Source: Symbiodinium natans (lineage: Eukaryota; Sar; Dinophyceae; Suessiales; Symbiodiniaceae). Taken from it: a DNA stretch of 64,000 bases. Positions 39,198-48,870 of this stretch are shown here, one piece after another. Within the stretch, counting starts at the first letter, position 1; every line of letters begins with the position of its first letter. The stretch covers positions 91,001-155,000 of the forward strand of contig CAJNDS010000779.1 in assembly GCA_905221605.1 (NCBI GenBank), read 5' to 3'. The position numbers and the translations under genes are program-made. Below the pieces are notes generated by a model. That model had not been told where the DNA came from. It did no database searches and worked only from the letters and a program-made list of their open reading frames with translations.

Positions 39198-39609
39198 AGC
39201 ACTCTACAATAGAGACCCCAACAAGGACGGTGTCTTTCCCTAAACCCTAAACCCTAAGCCCTAAGCCCTAAACCCTAAACCCTAAACCCTGAACCCTAAG
39301 CCCTAAACCCGGGATTCGACCCTCCTAATGACTCACTGTAACCCCCTCAAGACCCAAGCAAACCCCGAAGCTAGAGAAGAACTCTGAGTTGACTTTAAAA
39401 TCCCTTTGAAAACTCTTAGTATGTAGGGTCCCTTATAAGCCCAAACAAGGCAAATGTCTAAACCCTAAACCCTAAACCCTATACCCTGCCAAGGCCCCCC
39501 AACTACCTAGAACTTGCTTTTGGGGGAGGACGAACCCTACAAGCCCCCGAGCCCTACTTGGAGCTTCATGAGTACTTAAAACCTAAACCCTAAACCCTAA
39601 ACCCTAAAC

Positions 39610-39859
39610 CGACTTCGGGGACTGAGGGTGCTTTGAAGAACAGTTATAATTCGGGTTGCAAGTGCCCTGAACTTAGTTGCTGAGTTCATAAGCCCCCAAA
39701 AAAAGGGTGAACTTGCAGTTCTATATTGGGATAAGAGAATCCAAAAAAGCGTAAAGTGTGCCCACTCCGCTACTAAGTGAACCTCCAAGTAAGCCATATC
39801 CCTGAAGCCCAGCTCCTTCCAGGCCAACTTCGCAGCAGAGTGCGCGAGCATGGCCAATC
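39610..39859 (-). CDS. Two-exon model across a family D introner; OPR-like
   Basis: Exon 39859-39783 (acceptor CCTTACAG) reads MLAHSAAKLAWKELGFRDMA and then YLE. Removing GT...AG at 39782-39672 joins GAG in phase 0 to exon 39671-39610, FRALATRIITVLQSTLSPRS, whose donor is GTTTAGGG. AAKLAWKELG resembles OPR helix A. The frame also stays open through the element, so an unspliced 86-codon reading exists. Confidence 0.6.
39672..39782. mobile_element. Family D introner
   Basis: On the minus strand: GTTCA, then inverted termini CTTAGTAGC / GCAACTAAG, then GTTCA again. The left GTTCA supplies the donor GT, and the element's own CTAAG supplies the acceptor: the usual introner mechanism. Confidence 0.75.
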
Positions 39860-39879
39860 CTGTAAGGAAGCTCGGGGTT

Positions 39880-40042
39880 TAGGAGTTGAGGAGTTTAGGA
39901 GGTTTAGGAGGTTTAGGAGTTTAGGAGGTTTAGCAGGTTTAGGAGTTTAGGAGTTTAGGAGTTTAGGAGTTTATGAGTTTAGGAGGTTTAGGGTTTAGGG
40001 TTTTGGGTTTTGGGTTTTGGGTTTGGGGTTTGGGGTTTAAGG
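39880..40042. repeat. GGAGTTTA and TTTTGGG variant arrays
   Basis: GTTTAGGA units 39888-39985, then TTTTGGG/TTTGGGG to 40040. Confidence 0.92.
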
Positions 40043-40185
40043 GTCGCGCCGGTGGGCATCTTCTGTTCCTCCATTTGTTGCTTCATTGCTTCAGAAAAGG
40101 CCATAGAGTACTGAAGCCGCGGCCAAGCCACCCGCTCCCGGTTCGAGCAGCTTCGGCATTTTCGCCCCATTGCACAAGTAGTGAC
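40043..40185 (-). CDS. Exon with CxxC and Gln/Met-rich helix
   Basis: The minus frame contains GRKCRSCSNRERVAWPRLQY and then FSEAMKQQMEEQKMPTGAT, running into a telomeric variant array on the left. KCRSCSNRE could be a half zinc-binding site. The 5' border is uncertain. Confidence 0.48.
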
Positions 40186-40319
40186 GAGGAGTATGGGGGG
40201 GTGTGCGACCTCCACCTCCACGGACGGTGGTGCTCATCCCCGAAAGGTGAGCTTATTGGCCCCACCCGGCAAGGGTATGCTGCATTGCTTGCCATACATG
40301 ACACATAACTAAGACAAGT

Positions 40320-40860
40320 CGCACGCCTCAGGTTTAGGGCTTAGGGCTTAGGGTTGGTCTTTTATCTTGTTCAGGGTTTACGGGGTTTAGGTGCTTAGGT
40401 GTCTAGTAGTCAGGCTTGGTTTAGGGTTAGGGGTTTCGGGGATTAGGGGTTCAGGGGTTTAAAGGTTAGGGTTTACGGGTTAAGGGGTTTAAAAAGGTTA
40501 GGGGTTTCGGGGATTAGGGGTATGGGGGTTTAAGGGTTTAGGGGTTTAGGGCTTAGGGTTTACGGTTAAGGGTTCAGCATTTAGAGGTCACCGTTAAGGC
40601 CTCCGAGAAGCCACCCCCGTAGGTAGCACGGTGTACTAAATTGGAGGCTAGGTAAAGCCCAAACCCTAAACCCTACACCCCAACTCCTTAGGAGCCATAA
40701 AACCCTAAGACCGGGGATAAAACAAGATTTAGGGTTTAGGGTTTTTAGGGTTTAGGGCTACTAGGCATACAAAGGGTGCGCTTTTGGGTTTAAAGGGGGG
40801 TTCAAGGGGTTAACGGGGAACCTAAGCCCGAAAAAAGGGAATAAGGCCCTACTCTGGGTC
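40320..40860. repeat. Degenerate telomeric filler and family E element
   Basis: GGGTTTA-type filler to about 40760, then family E (40761-40864). Confidence 0.75.
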
Positions 40861-40864
40861 CTAG
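40761..40864. mobile_element. Family E element
   Basis: CTAGGCATACAAAGGGTG ... GGAATAAGGCCCTACTCTGG, GTCCTAG. It precedes an open segment at 40865. Confidence 0.75.
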
Positions 40865-40898
40865 AAGAAGATACCGGCGAAAAAGCCGGCGTGCGAAG
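40865..40898 (+). CDS. Short Lys-rich exon after family E
   Basis: KKIPAKKPACE between CCTAG and GTTTCACC. Confidence 0.36.
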
Positions 40899-41059
40899 GT
40901 TTCACCACGAGGGTTTAACTTGGCGCTTATGGTCTAGGGTTCAAGGTTTGAGGTCCAGGGTTTAGGGTCTAGGGTCTAGGGTCTAGGGTTTATCGTAGTT
41001 CTTCCTCGAGACCTGCCTCAATAGGTTTAGGGGAAACAAGCCTCGCGGCTCCAGCGCAG

Positions 41060-41175
41060 TGAGCGACTCCTCTGCGCGAGCCTGTGCGCTTGTCAAAAAA
41101 ATCGACGTGCCCAGCCTCAACCTGAAAGCCCGAAGTCTAAAGCTTCACCCTAAAGGCCTCGGGCTTGGGTCTTAG
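41060..41175 (+). CDS. Exon with stop
   Basis: Acceptor GGCTCCAGCGCAG, frame SDSSARACALVKKIDVPSLN and then LKARSLKLHPKG, stop TAG 41173-41175. Good composition; possibly terminal. Confidence 0.5.
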
Positions 41176-41229
41176 GGTGTAAGTCTTGGGGCTTCGGGTT
41201 GAGTGCTTCAAGGGTCAGTGCTTAAAGGG

Positions 41230-41385
41230 TTTCAGGTTTAGGGTTTTTGGGTTTTGGGTTTAGGGTTTAGGGTTTAGGGTTTAGGGTTTAGGGTTTAGGG
41301 TTTAGGGTTTTGGGTTTGGGTTTAGGGTTTAGGGTTTAGGGTTTAGGGTTTTTCCGGTTTAGGGTTTTTCCGGTTTAGGGTGTAG
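41230..41385. repeat. TTTAGGG array
   Basis: TTTAGGG with TTTTGGG and TTTTTCCGG variants. Confidence 0.93.
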
Positions 41386-41675
41386 AGCTTGTAAGGCTCA
41401 GGGTTGGGTCGGGCCTGAAGCCAGAACTCTGGGCCCCAGCCCTGAACGCCCTAAGCCGGAACCCTACATAACCCTGAACTTTCAATCTTCATCCCTAAAC
41501 CCTAAACCCTAAACCCTAAACCCTAAACCCTAAACCCTAAACCCTAAACCCCAGGGTTTAGGCTTAGGGCTTAGGGCTTGGGATCTTTGCTGAAGGTTCT
41601 CAACACGAACCTACGTTAACCTCAGGCCCAAACTCCCCCGAACTCCCTAGCCCCACACACATGCAAGTCTCTGGG

Positions 41676-41950
41676 GTTCCAAGTACGGGCCCTTACTTTG
41701 GGTCCCTTGGTACATAACCCTTAGGGTTGAGGGTTGAGGGTTTAGGGTTTAGGGTTTAGGGTTTAGGGTTTAGGGTTTAGGGTTTAGGGTTTAGGGTGTA
41801 GGGTTTAGGGTTTAGGGTTTAGGGTTTAGGGTTTAGGGTTTAGGGTTTAGGGTTTAGGGTTTAGGGTTTAGGGTTTAGGGTTTAGGTTTACATACACTAT
41901 AAATACATGGGTAAGAGTCCAAACTAAGGGCACATGGCTCCAACCTTAGA
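41676..41950. mobile_element. Inverted-repeat element containing a TTTAGGG array
   Basis: Left arm TTCCAAGTACGGGCCCTTAC, and an imperfect inverted match near 41910-41945 (CTAAGGGCACATGGCTCCAA), enclose a 160 bp TTTAGGG array (41725-41885). The following exon uses TTTCAG at 41972. Confidence 0.55.
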
Positions 41951-41972
41951 GAGTCCCCGCTTGTCGTTTCAG

Positions 41973-42042
41973 GCCTGCAACGCTGGGAAGGCGTGATACC
42001 CAAACTTCCTGGGCAGGTCTGTTGTTTGACCGGGCTCTTTGA
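41973..42042 (+). CDS. Exon with stop
   Basis: Acceptor TTGTCGTTTCAG, frame PATLGRRDTQTSWAGLLFDR and then AL, TGA at 42040-42042. Confidence 0.42.
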
Positions 42043-42174
42043 GGGTTTTTAGGGTGCGGGGTTTAGGGTTTAGGGTTTAGGCTTAGACATTTTGTAAACT
42101 GGGCTCACTAGCAAGTGCGACTGAACAGCCTCCCAGTTAGGGTGAAACTACTGGAGCGAACTCACCTAAGCCTT

Positions 42175-42398
42175 TAGGCTTTAGGCTTTAGGCTTTAGGC
42201 TTTAGGCTTTAGGCTTTAGGCTTTAGGCTTTGGGCTTTAGGCTTTGGGCTTTAGGCTGTAGGCTGTAGGCTGTAGGCTTTGGGCTTTGGGTTTTGGGCTT
42301 TGGGCTTTGGGCTTTGGGCTTTGGGCTTTGGGCTTTGGGCTTTGGGCTTTGGGCTTTGGGCTTTGGGCTTTGGGCTTTGGGCTTTGGGCTTTGGGGGT
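42175..42398. repeat. TTTAGGC / TTTGGGC heptamer array
   Basis: About nine TTTAGGC units, mixed units, then about 16 TTTGGGC units: sequential local amplification of two variants. Confidence 0.96.
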
Positions 42399-42557
42399 TA
42401 GGGTCCGGAGGGTTTAGGGCTTGGGGGTTGGGGTTTAGGGATTGAGTTCCGGGTTGGGGGCCGTCGTTTAGGGATTGGACCTTAGGGATTTGAGCTTGGA
42501 ACTCGGATTGACGGTGGTTCAGGTGTCTAGCAGTTAGGGTGCAGAATTACCCGGCAG

Positions 42558-42614
42558 CATGCAGTGGTGTGGCTGGCAGTTCTGAGCATCACCCGAGGCA
42601 ACCGGGTTGAGGAG
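42558..42614 (+). CDS. Exon with hydrophobic segment
   Basis: Acceptor TTACCCGGCAG, 19 codons HAVVWLAVLSITRGNRVEE, donor GTCTCC. Confidence 0.47.
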
Positions 42615-42662
42615 GTCTCCTATCTCCTTAACCCTAAACCCGAAACCCTTCACCCTAAACCC

Positions 42663-42914
42663 ACTATCTCCTCCGGAACTGTGAGGCTATAGCCTGCGAG
42701 GCCCTCCTCAGCGAAGATCTGACTGACCCTATGGCCCTATGGTCCGTGTCCGAGAGGGGGATTACCCTTCGAGTCGCCCTGCGAAGTTTCGTTTTACAGA
42801 GGTTTCTCCTTTCAGGGGAGCGGCCGGCCGCACCACGCCACAACCACCTCGGGAAGTGGCAGCGAGCTGGGCGGCGGCGCTGTCTGAACAGCCGAGCAAT
42901 GTACATGGCAGACA
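42663..42914 (+). CDS. One or two exons, product unknown
   Basis: First part: RNCEAIACEALLSEDLTDPM. A CCTTTCAG acceptor then opens 42816-42914 with TTPQPPREVAASWAAALSEQ and then PSNVHGR, donor GTGAGA. The donor of the first part is undecided (GTGTCC or GTTTCG). An unspliced plus frame also spans the region. Confidence 0.5.
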
Positions 42915-42986
42915 GTGAGACCCGTAGTCAGCTGAATCATAGACCCCTAAAACCCTAAACCCTACACCCGGACCTTGTCCCTGAAG

Positions 42987-43067
42987 CTCATGGGTTTGCC
43001 AGCCAAAGTCAGGGAATTCGCCCTCGCGTCGTATGCAGCGATCCCGGTGTGGGGCCTATGCTACCGG
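42987..43067 (+). CDS. Exon, product unknown
   Basis: Acceptor TTGTCCCTGAAG, frame LMGLPAKVREFALASYAAIP and then VWGLCY, donor GTTCAGGG. Confidence 0.52.
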
Positions 43068-43229
43068 GTTCAGGGCTTAGGGTTTCAGGGTTTTAGGGTT
43101 TTGGGTTTGCGGTTTAAGTTTTAGGGGTTTAGGGTTTAGGGTTTGGGGTTTCGGGTTTAAGGTTTAGGGCTCCTTTTCTTGGACTTCCCTGGAAGCCGTG
43201 GAGCAGACCCTCAAACCATAAACCCCCAT

Positions 43230-43435
43230 TAAACCCTAAACCCTAAACCCTAAACCCTAAACCCTAAACCCTAAACCCTAAACCCTAAACCCTAAACCCT
43301 GAACCCTGAACCCTGAACCCTGAACCCTGAACCCTGAACCCTGAACCCTGAACCCTGAAACCCTGAACCCTGAAAAACCCTGAACCCTGAACCCTGAACC
43401 GAACCCCAAACCCCCCCCCCCCCCCCCCCCGCGAA
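43230..43435. repeat. CCCTAAA passing into CCCTGAA, then C18 run
   Basis: CCCTAAA 43230-43290, CCCTGAA 43291-43400, and a C homopolymer near 43410-43428. Confidence 0.95.
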
Positions 43436-43495
43436 CCCCCTTAAACCTTAAACCACAAGCCCTAAACGCTAAACCCACCCAAGTCCGGGCTGCAG

Positions 43496-43563
43496 CGTTA
43501 CCAGCGTCCGCTCGTCCGCCACGCGCGCGCAGGATGCCAAGGCGATGATGACCTGGCTGCTGG
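43496..43563 (+). CDS. Exon, product unknown
   Basis: Acceptor CCGGGCTGCAG, frame SVTSVRSSATRAQDAKAMMT and then WLL, donor GTTTTGGG. Confidence 0.5.
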
Positions 43564-43735
43564 GTTTTGGGTTTTGGGTGTAGGGTTTGGGGTTTAGGGT
43601 TTGGGGTTTGGGGTTAGGCCGAGGGATGTTTAATTCTCTCTGAAGCCTTCATAAACCCTGAACCCTACACACTAAGCCCGACAACCCAAACCTAAACCCT
43701 GAAGGTAACCTTCAACCTGAGGGTTCAGGTTGCAG

Positions 43736-43772
43736 GAATTCGGCTGCTTCTTGCGTGAAGCTCAAGACGGAG
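43736..43772 (+). CDS. Very short exon
   Basis: Acceptor GTTCAGGTTGCAG, EFGCFLREAQDG, donor GTCTAA. Confidence 0.4.
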
Positions 43773-43976
43773 GTCTAAAATAGGGGGTTTAGGGCTTGAG
43801 GTTCAGGCTAATACCTAAATCCTGAACTAAAAACCGCAAACCCCTAAAGCCAGAAACCCAACAACCAAAAGCCCTAAACCCTAAAACTAAGCCTTGAGCC
43901 CTGCACCCTAACCCTTAGACCCTAAACCCTCAACCCTAAACCCCCCCGCCACTCCTCTCGCCTCTATTGGGGTCAG

Positions 43977-44062
43977 GCGGGCGCAGTCGAGCGCTCAGCG
44001 AGACCTCTGCTGGGCTGTAGATCCTGCCTGGCACACCCCCTTGAAAATGAGTTGCATAGCTA
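43977..44062 (+). CDS. Possible exon with stop
   Basis: Acceptor TTGGGGTCAG, frame AGAVERSARPLLGCRSCLAH and then PLENELHS, TAA. Confidence 0.36.
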
Positions 44063-44129
44063 AGAGTCGCCTAGCTTTGTCACCAGGTATACTGTACTTC
44101 CCTAAACCCGACAAATTTGCTCGCGGCAG

Positions 44130-44189
44130 GTGCCGCGGGTCTTCGCCATGCACCTGGCCCGGTCGGAGTCGTCGATGAGAAAACAATGA
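44130..44189 (+). CDS. Exon with stop
   Basis: Acceptor GCTCGCGGCAG, frame VPRVFAMHLARSESSMRKQ, TGA at 44187-44189. Confidence 0.42.
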   Translation: MPRVFAMHLARSESSMRKQ

Positions 44190-44241
44190 GAAGGCCCTCC
44201 GGCCGAAGACGTCCTTCAGCGCGAAACCTAAAATTTCGGAG

Positions 44242-44707
44242 GTCCCCTGTTGCTTCTGGCTTCATGACCTGCACCCTTCACCTTGGCATTCCGGACTCGA
44301 TGGGTAAGCAGCAGCCGAAGACGTCAAAGTCTTCGTATGTTTTTTGTCAATCTCCATGGGTGCAGCCCACAAACCCGAAGCATGGCGTCTTCTGCGGAGG
44401 TATGTAAAATCGGCTTGGCTGGCCCGAATTCTGCTGGCTCCGGTTGGCTTCGTTTTGAGTAGTGTTTGGGCGGTCTTGGGGTGGGCATGTCTGCATACTA
44501 CTCGGCGCGAGACCGCGCCGAGCTGCACCCTAAACCCGAAACCTTTATACCCTAAACCCAAAATCCTAAACCTAAACCCTAAACCCTAAATCCTAAACCA
44601 TAAACCCTAAACACTACAAGGATGCCAACCAAGTAGCGTTGCCCACATCGAACCGGGAGATCGACGGTCCGACCTCAACAAGTGCCGGGCTTTGGAGGGT
44701 TTCTCGG
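44242..44707 (+). CDS. Multi-exon model with canonical introns; product unknown
   Basis: Exon 44242-44303 (VPCCFWLHDLHPSPWHSGLD) | GTAAGC...GGTGCAG | exon 44366-44399 (PQTRSMASSAE) | GTATGT...TTGAGTAG | exon 44463 on (CLGGLGVGMSAYYSARDRAE). The first two joins are in frame (phases 2 and 0), with introns of 62 and 63 nt. A further exon 44621-44707 (ANQVALPTSNREIDGPTSTS, then AGLWRVSR) ends at GTTTAGGG. This is the clearest case with ordinary splice sites. The link from 44530 to 44621 is not resolved. Confidence 0.6.
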
Positions 44708-44714
44708 GTTTAGG

Positions 44715-45300
44715 GCTGAGGGTTTAGGGTTTATATAGGGTTTAGGGTTTAGGGTTTAGGGTTTAGGGTTTAGGGTTTAGGGTTTAGGGTTTAGGGTTTA
44801 GGGTTTAGGGTTTAGGGTTTAGGGGTTTAGGGTTTAGGGTTTAGGGTTTAGGGTTTAGGGTTTAGGGTTTAGGGTTTAGGGTTTAGGGTTTAGGGTTTAG
44901 GGTTTAGGGTTTAGGGTTTAGGTTTTTTTAGGGTTTAGGGTTTAGGGTTTAGGGTTTAGGGTTTAGGGTTTAGGGGGTTTAGGGTTTAGGGTTTAGGGTT
45001 TAGGGTTTAGTTCAGGGTTTAGGGTTAGGGCTTAGGGTTTAGGGCGTAGGGTTAGGGCTTAGGGTTTAGGGTTTAGAGTTTCGGGTTTAGGCTTTAGGGG
45101 CTTCGGGTTTAGGGGGCTTAGGGTTTAGGGTCGAGGGTTTGGGGTTTAGGGTTAGGGTTTAGACTATAGGGTTCAGGGTTAAGAGTTAAGGGTTTGGGGT
45201 CTAGAGTTTAGAGTTTAGAGTTTAGAATTTAGAGTTTCGAGATCAGAGTTTATAGGGTTTTGGTCTTAGGGTTTAGGGTTTGGGGGGCTTGGGGTTTGAG
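44715..45300. repeat. Longest TTTAGGG array (~590 bp)
   Basis: Mostly perfect units, decaying rightwards into GGGCTTAGG, TTTAGAG and TTTGGGG variants. Confidence 0.97.
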
Positions 45301-45569
45301 GTCTGGGGGCTTAGCTCGCGAAGCGAGAATCCATGAAGTAGGTTGTCTGGTGATTCCAAAACAGGGGATACAGGTTGCAACTCCACGAAAGGATGCCCCT
45401 TTTGGTTGAAAAGAGTTTGGTTTAGGGTTTAGGGTTTAGGGCTCAGGGTTTGAGGTTTAGGGTTGAGGGTTTAGATGTAGGGTTTATGATAGGGTTTCAG
45501 GATTGAGGCTGAGGCCACTTCCTTCGTAGCCCACTTCTTGGCAATGCGGATGTTTTCTTCGATTTGCAG

Positions 45570-45777
45570 ACCCAAAGCGTGGCCCCGAGGCGGCATGTTG
45601 TACGACAATCAGGATGCGGAGCAGTTTGGTGTAGTCTTTGGTGTGGGGCTTACAGCCGCTTTCCATCCAGGGGAAAATCCCAAGGAGTTGAGGCTGGCGG
45701 CGTATGAGGCCTGCCAGAAAGTTTCAGGCCATGAAGCTCGGCCCCTTGAATTGCCCGCAAGGACCCCAAACCCCTAA
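45570..45777 (+). CDS. Exon, product unknown
   Basis: Acceptor TTCTTCGATTTGCAG, frame with GMLYDNQDAEQFGVVFGVGL, TAAFHPGENPKELRLAAYEA and CQK. After GAAAG the frame continues into CCCTAAA repeat and stops at TAA, so the true end is probably near 45720. Well-formed soluble-protein composition; no family recognised. Confidence 0.58.
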
Positions 45778-46085
45778 ACCCGAAACCCGAAACCCTAAAC
45801 CCTAACCGAAACCCGAAACCCTGAACCCGAAACCCTAAACCCTAAACCCGAAACCCTAAACCCGAAACCATGAACCCGAAACCCAAAGCCCGAAACCCTA
45901 AACCCTAAACCCGAAACCCTAAACCCGAAATCTCGACCCGAAAAACCTAAACCCGAAACCCTGAACCCGAAACCCTGAATCCGAAACCCTGAACCCGAAA
46001 CCCTGAACCCTAAACCCTAAACCCTCAAACCCCAAACCCTAACCGAAACCCGAAACCCTGAACCCTAAACCCTCTAAACCCTCTA
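45770..46085. repeat. CCCGAAA / CCCTAAA array
   Basis: About 40 mixed units with CCCTGAA. Confidence 0.95.
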
Positions 46086-46100
46086 AAACCCCATGCCCAG

Positions 46101-46171
46101 TCACGACCGCCATTACCGCGTGCAGCGTCTCCGCGTTGCGGAGCTGGCGATCCAGGGCCCGGGCCTTGCAG
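46101..46171 (+). CDS. Exon with GTAGGG donor
   Basis: Acceptor CCCATGCCCAG, frame TTAITACSVSALRSWRSRAR and then ALQ, donor CAG|GTAGGG. Confidence 0.5.
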
Positions 46172-46179
46172 GTAGGGCA

Positions 46180-46510
46180 CAGGGTTTAGGGTTTAGGGTT
46201 TCGGGCTTAGGCTTTTAGGGTTTCGGGTTTAGGGTTTAGGGCTTAGGGCTTGGGGGTGTAGAGGGTTTAGGGTTTAGGATGTAGGGTTTAGGGTTTTGGG
46301 CTTTGGGTTTAGGGTCAGCAAGAAAGGGCTTTTTGGGGCTTAGGGTTTATTAGGGTTTCGGGCTTGGGGTTTGGAGTTTGGGGCTTGGAGCCTAAGGTTT
46401 GGGGTTTAGGGTTCAGGCTTTAGGGTGCAGGTTCCCTAAACCCTAAACCCTAAACCCTAAACCCTAAACCCTAAACCCTAGACCCTAGACCCTGAACCCT
46501 AAACCCTAAA
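46180..46510. repeat. TTTAGGG filler, then CCCTAAA array
   Basis: Degenerate TTTAGGG 46180-46425, CCCTAAA 46430-46510. Confidence 0.9.
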
Positions 46511-46519
46511 GCGCATGAG

Positions 46520-46595
46520 GTGTTCATGTTCTTTGGCAGAAGCCCAGGGCTGCACAGGATCCACTGGGTGAAGGTGGCGCATGTTGTGTGTGTTG
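46520..46595 (+). CDS. Exon, product unknown
   Basis: Acceptor AAGCGCATGAG, frame VFMFFGRSPGLHRIHWVKVA and then HVVCV, donor GTTTAGGC at 46596. A minus reading (QPWASAKEHEHLMRF) competes. Confidence 0.45.
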
Positions 46596-46785
46596 GTTTA
46601 GGCTTTCGGGCTTAGGGTTTTCGGGTTTAGGGTCTAGGGTTTAGGGTTTAGGGTTTAGGGTTTGGGGTTTAGGGTTTAGGGTCTATAGGGTTTAGGGTTT
46701 AGGGTTTAGGTTGGAGTTTGGGGTGTAATTCGGGCTTAGGGTTTACGGTCTGGGGTTTAGGGCTCCGGGGGGCTTGGTGCTCATT

Positions 46786-46850
46786 TCTTGGAAGCCTTTG
46801 CAGCAGCTCTGTCACTGCTTGGGGTCTATTTCTTGAGCCTACCGCGATAA
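46786..46850 (+). CDS. Hydrophobic exon with stop
   Basis: The plus frame AHFLEAFAAALSLLGVYFLS, then LPR and TAA, could be a membrane helix. The stop coincides with the start of a CCCTAAA block. Confidence 0.38.
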
Positions 46851-46914
46851 ACCCTAAACCCTAAACCGCATTTTACCTAAGGCCCGCCCAGAATCTTCTA
46901 AGCTTCTTCTGGTC

Positions 46915-47080
46915 CTTCTTAGGTACCCTAGATTCCCCTGTATAACCCTCAATGTAGAGGGTTTTGGGGATTATGATAGTATAATTCTATAAAGGGACCA
47001 TAAGGGAATACTTTTAGTATTTATTCCGACCCCTATAGTAAGGGACTTTAGAGGGGACCTGGTTGCCAAAAAACCCTAGC
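46915..47080. mobile_element. Family I element candidate
   Basis: Contains TTCCGACCCCTATA and GGGACC blocks also seen near 53120-53215. AT-rich centre. The inverted ends are imperfect. Confidence 0.4.
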
Positions 47081-47125
47081 AGCCTCCTCTTTCTGCTTCT
47101 CCAATCCGAATGGGCTTGTGCTCAG

Positions 47126-47295
47126 GACAATCTCACCAGAGTCGTTCATCGAGTAGCATGAAGGCAAACTGTGTCTGCAGCCGTGCCGACAATGATGTCC
47201 TCTATGGCTTTATTCCGGTGGTGCATGCGAAAATTGCCCTTGGCACTGCCGCGTCTGTCTCAGCCTTAGCCCTCGCTCCAAACAGACTTCAATGA
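47126..47295 (+). CDS. Terminal exon, Cys-containing
   Basis: Acceptor GGCTTGTGCTCAG, frame with ANCVCSRADNDVLYGFIPVV and then HAKIALGTAASVSALALAP, stop TGA 47293-47295. Confidence 0.48.
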
Positions 47296-47339
47296 GCAGG
47301 CATTAGCATGCATCTACTGCCCATGTGCGGATTGGCAGT

Positions 47340-47745
47340 TCAGGTTTAGGCTTTACGGACTGAGGACTAAGGCCCTAAACTTTGGGGGCTCAGGGCGCAC
47401 GCTTGAGGTTAGGGATCAGGATTTAGGGCTTAGGGTACCGGTATAGGGTTTAAGGTTGAGGGCTTAGGGGTTCAGGGTGTAGGTTTAGTTAGGGCTCGGG
47501 GTACTTTACAGTATGGGGTTAGGGTTGAGGGCTTAGGGTTTTAGGCGCAGGGTGCAGGGCGTAGGGTGCCTTGGGTGTCAGGGCCGAGGGTTAGAGTCCG
47601 GGCTTTAGGGTTTCAGGGTCTTGGGTTTACGGCTGTGACTTGGCTGGGTTTAGGGTTTGAGTCTAAACCCTAAGCCCTAACCCCAAACCCCAAACCAGAA
47701 ACCCTAAACCCTAAGCCCAAAACCCTAAACTCTAGGGTTTCGGGT
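47340..47745. other. Degenerate telomeric filler
   Basis: GGGTTTAGGG-like decay products. No exon. Confidence 0.6.
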
Positions 47746-47746
47746 T

Positions 47747-47919
47747 GTGCCCTGGGCTTCGGGCTTAGTGTTGATATTTGCGGGCAGTTTGGGTTTTCTG
47801 GCTTTGGTGTGTATGGTTTGGGAGGGTGCAGGGTCTATGGGTGAAGGGTTTTGGCGGTGTTCAAGGGTGTGGGCAGGGTATACTCGAGCCTTTCAGCCAC
47901 CCCTCCTCAACCGTAGCCC
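47747..47919 (+). CDS. Possible exon(s)
   Basis: A hydrophobic frame (GLVLIFAGSLGFLALVCMVW) and, after GTGTGGGCAG, GILEPFSHPSST with donor GTAGCC at 47918 or so. Borders uncertain. Confidence 0.33.
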
Positions 47920-47924
47920 TAAAC

Positions 47925-48075
47925 CCTAAACCCTAAACCCTAAAGCCTAAAGCCTAAAGCCCTAAACCCTAAACCCTAAACCCTAAACCCTAAACCCTAA
48001 ACCCTAAACCCTAAACCCTAAACCCTAAACCCTAAACCCTAAACCCTAAACCCTAAACCCTAAACCCTAAACCCA
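47925..48075. repeat. CCCTAAA array
   Basis: About 20 units left of the exon at 48084. Confidence 0.95.
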
Positions 48076-48083
48076 CACCAAAG

Positions 48084-48137
48084 TCGCCTCTTCGGACCGC
48101 CTCCCCGCAGCCCGAAAGATTGGAGGCGGCACCTGTG
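48084..48137 (+). CDS. Exon between opposed arrays
   Basis: Acceptor CACACCAAAG, 18 codons SPLRTASPQPERLEAAPV, donor GTTCAGGGTTTAGGG. Confidence 0.5.
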
Positions 48138-48139
48138 GT

Positions 48140-48805
48140 TCAGGGTTTAGGGTTTAGGGTTTAGGGTTTAGGGTTTAGGGTTTAGGGTTTAGGGTTTAGG
48201 GTTTAGGGTTTAGGGGTTTAGGGTTTGGGGTTTAGGGTTTAGGGTTTAGGGTTTAGGGTTTAGGGTTTAGGGCTCAGGGCTCAGGGTTCAGGGTTTAGGG
48301 TTTAGGGTTGAGGGTTCAGGGTTCAGGGTTCAGGGTTTAGGGTTTAGGGTTTAGGGTTTAGGAACAGGGTTTAGGGTTCAGGGTTCAGGGTTTAGAGAGC
48401 TGAGGGTTTAGGGTCTGGGATTTCGGGTTGGGGGTTCAGGGTTCAGGTTTTAGGGTTCAGGGTTTAGGGGCTTAGGGTTTAAGGGTTCGTTAGGGTTTGA
48501 GGCTAAGGGTGTAGGGACTGTTTGGGGCTTGGAGCTTAGGGCTTAGGGTTTAGGGTTGAGGGTTGGGGGTTGAGGGTTGAGGGTTGAGGGTTTGGGGTTT
48601 AGGGTTTAAGGTTTAGGACTTAGGGTTGCTTAGGGTGTTTAGGGGTCCCCCTGATGTAGACAAAACACGTTGGCTCCGCGCGAGCTTTCGCACCCCAAAC
48701 CCCTCACCCTAAACCCCTCTCCCTAGATGACAACTACCCATGGGCCCTAAACCCTAAACCCTAAACCCTAAACCCTAAACCCTAAACCCTAAACCCTAAA
48801 CCCTA
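48140..48805. repeat. TTTAGGG arrays, filler, CCCTAAA array
   Basis: TTTAGGG/TTCAGGG 48140-48390, decayed filler to 48650, CCCTAAA 48740-48805. Confidence 0.92.
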
Positions 48806-48807
48806 AA

Positions 48808-48870
48808 CTCTTCTTCAAGGTTTCGGGAGCTAGGATTGGGCAGTTCGGGCGGGCCTACTGGCTTGCTTAG
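48808..48870 (+). CDS. Possible terminal exon
   Basis: LFFKVSGARIGQFGRAYWLA, then TAG. Could begin after TTCTTCAAG. Confidence 0.4.
   Translation, partial: LFFKVSGARIGQFGRAYWLA

Noticed and set aside
45484-45666. Minus ORF opposite the exon at 45570
   Set aside because: The plus frame has a T-rich tract and GCAG acceptor and better composition, so this is a shadow.
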